DNA of 8,319 bases from an uncultured Lachnospiraceae bacterium. GTDB taxonomy: Bacteria > Bacillota_A > Clostridia > Lachnospirales > Lachnospiraceae. Below the pieces are notes generated by a model, which saw only the letters and a list, made by a program, of their open reading frames with translations, was not told the origin of the DNA and ran no database searches. The position numbers and the translations under genes are program-made. Shown here one piece after another: positions 6,136-8,319 of this stretch; the first letter of the stretch is position 1, and every line of letters begins with the position of its first letter. The stretch covers positions 1 through 8,319 of the forward strand of contig CADBME010000086.1 of the NCBI GenBank assembly GCA_902795715.1. Direction: 5' to 3'.

Positions 6136-6153
6136 GCCCTGATGAAGCAGGGC
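6136..6153. repeat. Small perfect hairpin
   Basis: GCCCTG (6136-6141) and CAGGGC (6148-6153) pair perfectly around a 6-nt loop, ATGAAG. It has no T-run on either side in the minus-strand direction, so it is not a standard terminator. It is one of a series of palindromes between polC and the gene at 6020. Confidence 0.6.
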
Positions 6154-6168
6154 TTTCGCAGGAACGCA

Positions 6169-6268
6169 GCAGAGATCCACAGCTTACGTAGACTTGGGTT
6201 CCGGGACATGAACAATTCGTCCGTGAATGTCCCCGGAACCCTAAGTCGAAGTTAGCTGTTAGCTCTGC
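6169..6268. repeat. Long imperfect inverted repeat, about 100 bp
   Basis: The inner arms 6191-6209 and 6227-6247 pair almost fully, with single-base bulges, around a 17-nt loop; the core is GGGTTCCGGGACAT against ATGTCCCCGGAACCC. Pairing goes on outward through CAGCT/AGCTG (6180-6184 and 6254-6258, with 3 mismatches in 16 across that part) to GCAGAG/CTCTGC (6169-6174 and 6263-6268). The right arm also contains a tandem GTTAGCT. The structure is far larger than a terminator and has no T-run. Confidence 0.75.
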
Positions 6269-6286
6269 GAAGTGGGCGAGCCCCTG

Positions 6287-6358
6287 CCGAATCAGGGTGT
6301 CTGGCCTCACTGCCGTCCCCTCCCGAATCAGGGTGTCTGGCCTCACCGCCGTCCCTTC
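6287..6358. repeat. Two tandem copies of a 36-bp repeat downstream of polC
   Basis: Units 6287-6322 and 6323-6358 differ at only two bases. Each contains GAATCAGGGTGTCTGGCCTC and ends in GCCGTCCCCT or GCCGTCCCTT. The ends are the inverse of the GGGGACGG head at 6091-6098, so the whole 6086-6358 stretch is bounded by repeat heads in opposite directions. It starts 13 bp past the polC stop codon. Confidence 0.85.
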
Positions 6359-6370
6359 CCGGAGACGAGA

Positions 6371-8319
6371 TTACAGAACCATTCCCCTATCAAAATCAAA
6401 GGTCAACTGATCCGTTTCCGGCAGCCCCTGCAGTATCCCCAGCTCGGCCAGTTTCTCCACATTGGTCTTGCTAACCTTACTTCGTTCGCGGAAGTTGTCC
6501 AGGGAGGTGAAATCTCCCTGCCTGGCGGCTTCTTCGATCTGTTCGCAGGCTTTTTCGCCCAGGCCTTCCACGCTAGACAGGCAGGGCATGATTTTCCCGT
6601 CCATGATCTGGCAGTCTTTGGCTTTGACTTTGAAAATGTCGATGGGGAGGAATTCAATCCCTCTTGCGTACATTTCCAGTGCGATTCTTCCGTCCCGGAT
6701 AGTATCCTGGTCTTTCTTGGTCTGTTTTTCCTTGGGAACAGTCTCCAGCTCGTCAAGGACGGCTCGGAGGTGTTCGCGGCCTTTGCACATGATCTCGTAG
6801 GAGAAGGCGGAGGCCCGGATGGAAAAGTAGGCGGCATAGTAGGCCAGGGGGTAGTGGACTTTGAACCAGGCTACTCTCCAGCCCATCATGACATAAGCTG
6901 CCGCGTGGGCTTTGGGGAACATGTATTTGATCTTATTGCAGGACCAGATGTACCATTCCGGCACATTGTGGGAAAGCATTTCCTTTTCCCATTCCGGTAC
7001 CAGCCCTTTGCCCTTGCGGACTTTTTCCATGATGGTGAAGGACAGTTCCTTGTCCATGCCCATGTTGATCAGGTAGGTCATGATGTCGTCACGACAGCAG
7101 ATGGCTGTGGAGATTTCTGCATCTCCATTTTCAATCAGGGTCTGGGCATTTCCCAGCCAGACATCTGTCCCGTGGGAGAGGCCGGAGATCCGGACCAGGT
7201 CGGAGAAACACTCCGGTTTGGTGTCCAGAAGCATCTGTATGACAAAGTCCGTACCGAACTCGGGCACGCCCAGGGATCCTGTTTTCACCCCATCGATATC
7301 CTCGGGCTTGATGCCCAGAATCTCGGTCCCGTGAAAGAGGCTCATGACATCCGGATCATCCAGGGGAATGGTGGTTGCCTTGACCCCGGTCAGGTCTTCC
7401 AGGCGGCGGATCATGGTCGGATCGTCATGGCCCAGGATGTCCAGCTTCAGGCGGTTATGGTCGATGGAATGGTATTCAAAATGTGTCGTGATAATATCGG
7501 TGTTCACGTCGTTGGCCGGATGCTGTATGGCCGTAAAGTCGTAGATATCATATTCATGGGGGACCACGATGATGCCGCCGGGATGCTGGCCTGTGGTCCT
7601 TTTAACCCCGGTACAGCCTTCGGCGATTCGTTCGATCTCACAGCGACGCTTATGGATTCCTCTCTCTTCAAAGTATTTCATGACATAGCCGTAGGCTGTC
7701 TTTTCTGCCAGGGTACCGATGGTCCCGGCCCGGAAGGCCTTGCCTTCTCCGAAAATAACTTCCACATACTTGTGCGCTTTAGCCTGGTATTCTCCCGAGA
7801 AGTTGAGGTCAATATCCGGCTCCTTATTTCCCTTGAATCCCAGGAAGGTTTCGAAGGGAATATCATGGCCTTCCTTAATCAGCCTGGTATGGCAGACCGG
7901 GCAGTCCCGATCCGGCATGTCACAGCCGGACATGCCCTTCATCTGATAGGGGCGGACATGTTCGGAATCAAAATCTGTAAAATGACATTTGGGACATATA
8001 TAGTGGGCTTTGAGGGGGTTGACCTCCGTGATTCCCGACATGGTCGCTACAAAGGAGGAACCGACCGATCCCCTGGATCCGACCAGATAGCCGTGGTCCA
8101 CTGAATCCCAAACCAGTTTCTGGGCAATGATATACATAACGGCAAAGCCGTTGGATATGATAGAATTGAGCTCCCTCTCCAGCCTTTCTTCCACGATCGG
8201 CGGGAGGTCTGGCCCATAGATTTCGTGTGCCTTATCATAACAGATATTTCTCAGGGTGCTGTCGGAATTCTCGATGACCGGCGGGCACTTGTCCGGATGG
8301 ACCGGAGAAATCTTCTCGA
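6371..8319 (-). CDS. polC: DNA polymerase III PolC-type, C-terminal part (runs off the right edge)
   Basis: PolC is the main replicative polymerase of low-GC Gram-positive bacteria. The frame is open from the right edge, giving the last 648 residues of a protein usually near 1,440, so the N-terminal, OB and exonuclease parts lie outside. Visible landmarks, numbered from the edge, are: the palm motif GSRGSVGSSFVATMSG (from 80); a PolC zinc site with CPKC (108-111) and C132, C139 and C142; catalytic aspartates in PDIDLNF (D168, D170) and LKLDILGHDDP (D293); GQHPGG and FPKAHAAAY in palm and fingers; a helix-hairpin-helix-like VEGLGEKACEQIEEA (about 583-597); and a C-terminal beta-clamp binding motif, QLTFDF (637-642), seven residues before the end. 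No frameshift or lost key residue is seen. No ordinary terminator follows the stop; instead there is the repeat region at 6358-6086. Confidence 0.97.
   Translation of the reverse strand, partial: EKISPVHPDKCPPVIENSDSTLRNICYDKAHEIYGPDLPPIVEERLERELNSIISNGFAVMYIIAQKLVWDSVDHGYLVGSRGSVGSSFVATMSGITEVNPLKAHYICPKCHFTDFDSEHVRPYQMKGMSGCDMPDRDCPVCHTRLIKEGHDIPFETFLGFKGNKEPDIDLNFSGEYQAKAHKYVEVIFGEGKAFRAGTIGTLAEKTAYGYVMKYFEERGIHKRRCEIERIAEGCTGVKRTTGQHPGGIIVVPHEYDIYDFTAIQHPANDVNTDIITTHFEYHSIDHNRLKLDILGHDDPTMIRRLEDLTGVKATTIPLDDPDVMSLFHGTEILGIKPEDIDGVKTGSLGVPEFGTDFVIQMLLDTKPECFSDLVRISGLSHGTDVWLGNAQTLIENGDAEISTAICCRDDIMTYLINMGMDKELSFTIMEKVRKGKGLVPEWEKEMLSHNVPEWYIWSCNKIKYMFPKAHAAAYVMMGWRVAWFKVHYPLAYYAAYFSIRASAFSYEIMCKGREHLRAVLDELETVPKEKQTKKDQDTIRDGRIALEMYARGIEFLPIDIFKVKAKDCQIMDGKIMPCLSSVEGLGEKACEQIEEAARQGDFTSLDNFRERSKVSKTNVEKLAELGILQGLPETDQLTFDFDRGMVL

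Larger units (their letters stand above)
6070..6153. repeat. Intergenic block sharing its ends with 549-623
   Basis: GGCATCCAT (6070-6078) and CTGATGAAGCAGGGC (6139-6153) repeat the two ends of the block in front of secA, in the same orientation and at a similar distance (84 against 75 bp). It overlaps two of the hairpins below. Both copies lie between genes, which fits a dispersed non-coding repeat better than a gene fragment. Confidence 0.35.

Noticed and set aside
6021..6346. Open frames upstream of and in other frames around the carbonic-anhydrase-like gene, including a 12-residue repeat VRPDTLIREGTA-like peptide
   Set aside because: The repeat is just the translation of the 36-bp DNA repeat; these frames run through palindromes and lack ribosome sites.
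6287..6358. CRISPR array
   Set aside because: The two 36-bp units are directly joined with no spacers and no cas genes are near.
6272..8104. 610-codon plus-strand ORF opposite polC
   Set aside because: It is a mirror of the polC coding sequence; the minus strand gives full PolC motifs and the plus-strand product has no family features.

Overview
The window looks like a chromosomal segment of a Gram-positive anaerobe of the class Clostridia, most likely Lachnospiraceae. The reasons are a PolC-type replicative polymerase (Firmicutes-specific), long-form HPF lying directly upstream of secA, strong AGGAG-type ribosome binding sites, a lipobox lipoprotein, and a moderate base composition with AT-rich intergenic regions. 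This assignment is inference from gene content; no rRNA is present. Every gene I support is on the minus strand, so transcription runs from high to low coordinates.

Layout in the direction of transcription. (1) 8319-6371: the C-terminal part of polC, running off the window at its 5' side. (2) 6370-6021: about 350 bp without a gene, filled with hairpins, a 36-bp tandem repeat and GGGGACGG-type repeat heads in both orientations. (3) 6020-5520: a complete gamma-carbonic-anhydrase-like hexapeptide protein, followed 69 bp later by (4) 5450-4455, a single-pass membrane protein of unknown function, closed by a strong hairpin at 4420-4386. (5) 4246-2948: an alanyl-tRNA editing protein (AlaX, long form) with an in-frame 4 x 30-bp tandem expansion, and 26 bp later (6) 2921-1785, an acidic lipoprotein of unknown function. 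A terminator-like inverted repeat ends this pair. (7) 1784-1276: about 500 bp without a gene, holding a cluster of DnaA-box-like 9-mers (1560-1658), AT-rich tracts and the hpf promoter. (8) 1275-748: hpf, with a terminator at 660-624. (9) 562-534: the secA promoter, a roughly 100-nt leader, then the first 140 codons of secA, which runs off the left edge.

Functionally, most genes are housekeeping: replication (polC), translation fidelity (AlaX removes mis-charged amino acids from tRNA-Ala), ribosome hibernation (HPF), protein export (SecA) and possibly bicarbonate/CO2 metabolism. The two envelope proteins have no recognisable family. I see no phage, CRISPR, toxin-antitoxin or defence genes. 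The parts most worth a second look are non-coding or sub-genic: the DnaA-box cluster between the lipoprotein gene and hpf, the composite palindromic region downstream of polC, and the minisatellite inside the AlaX editing domain.
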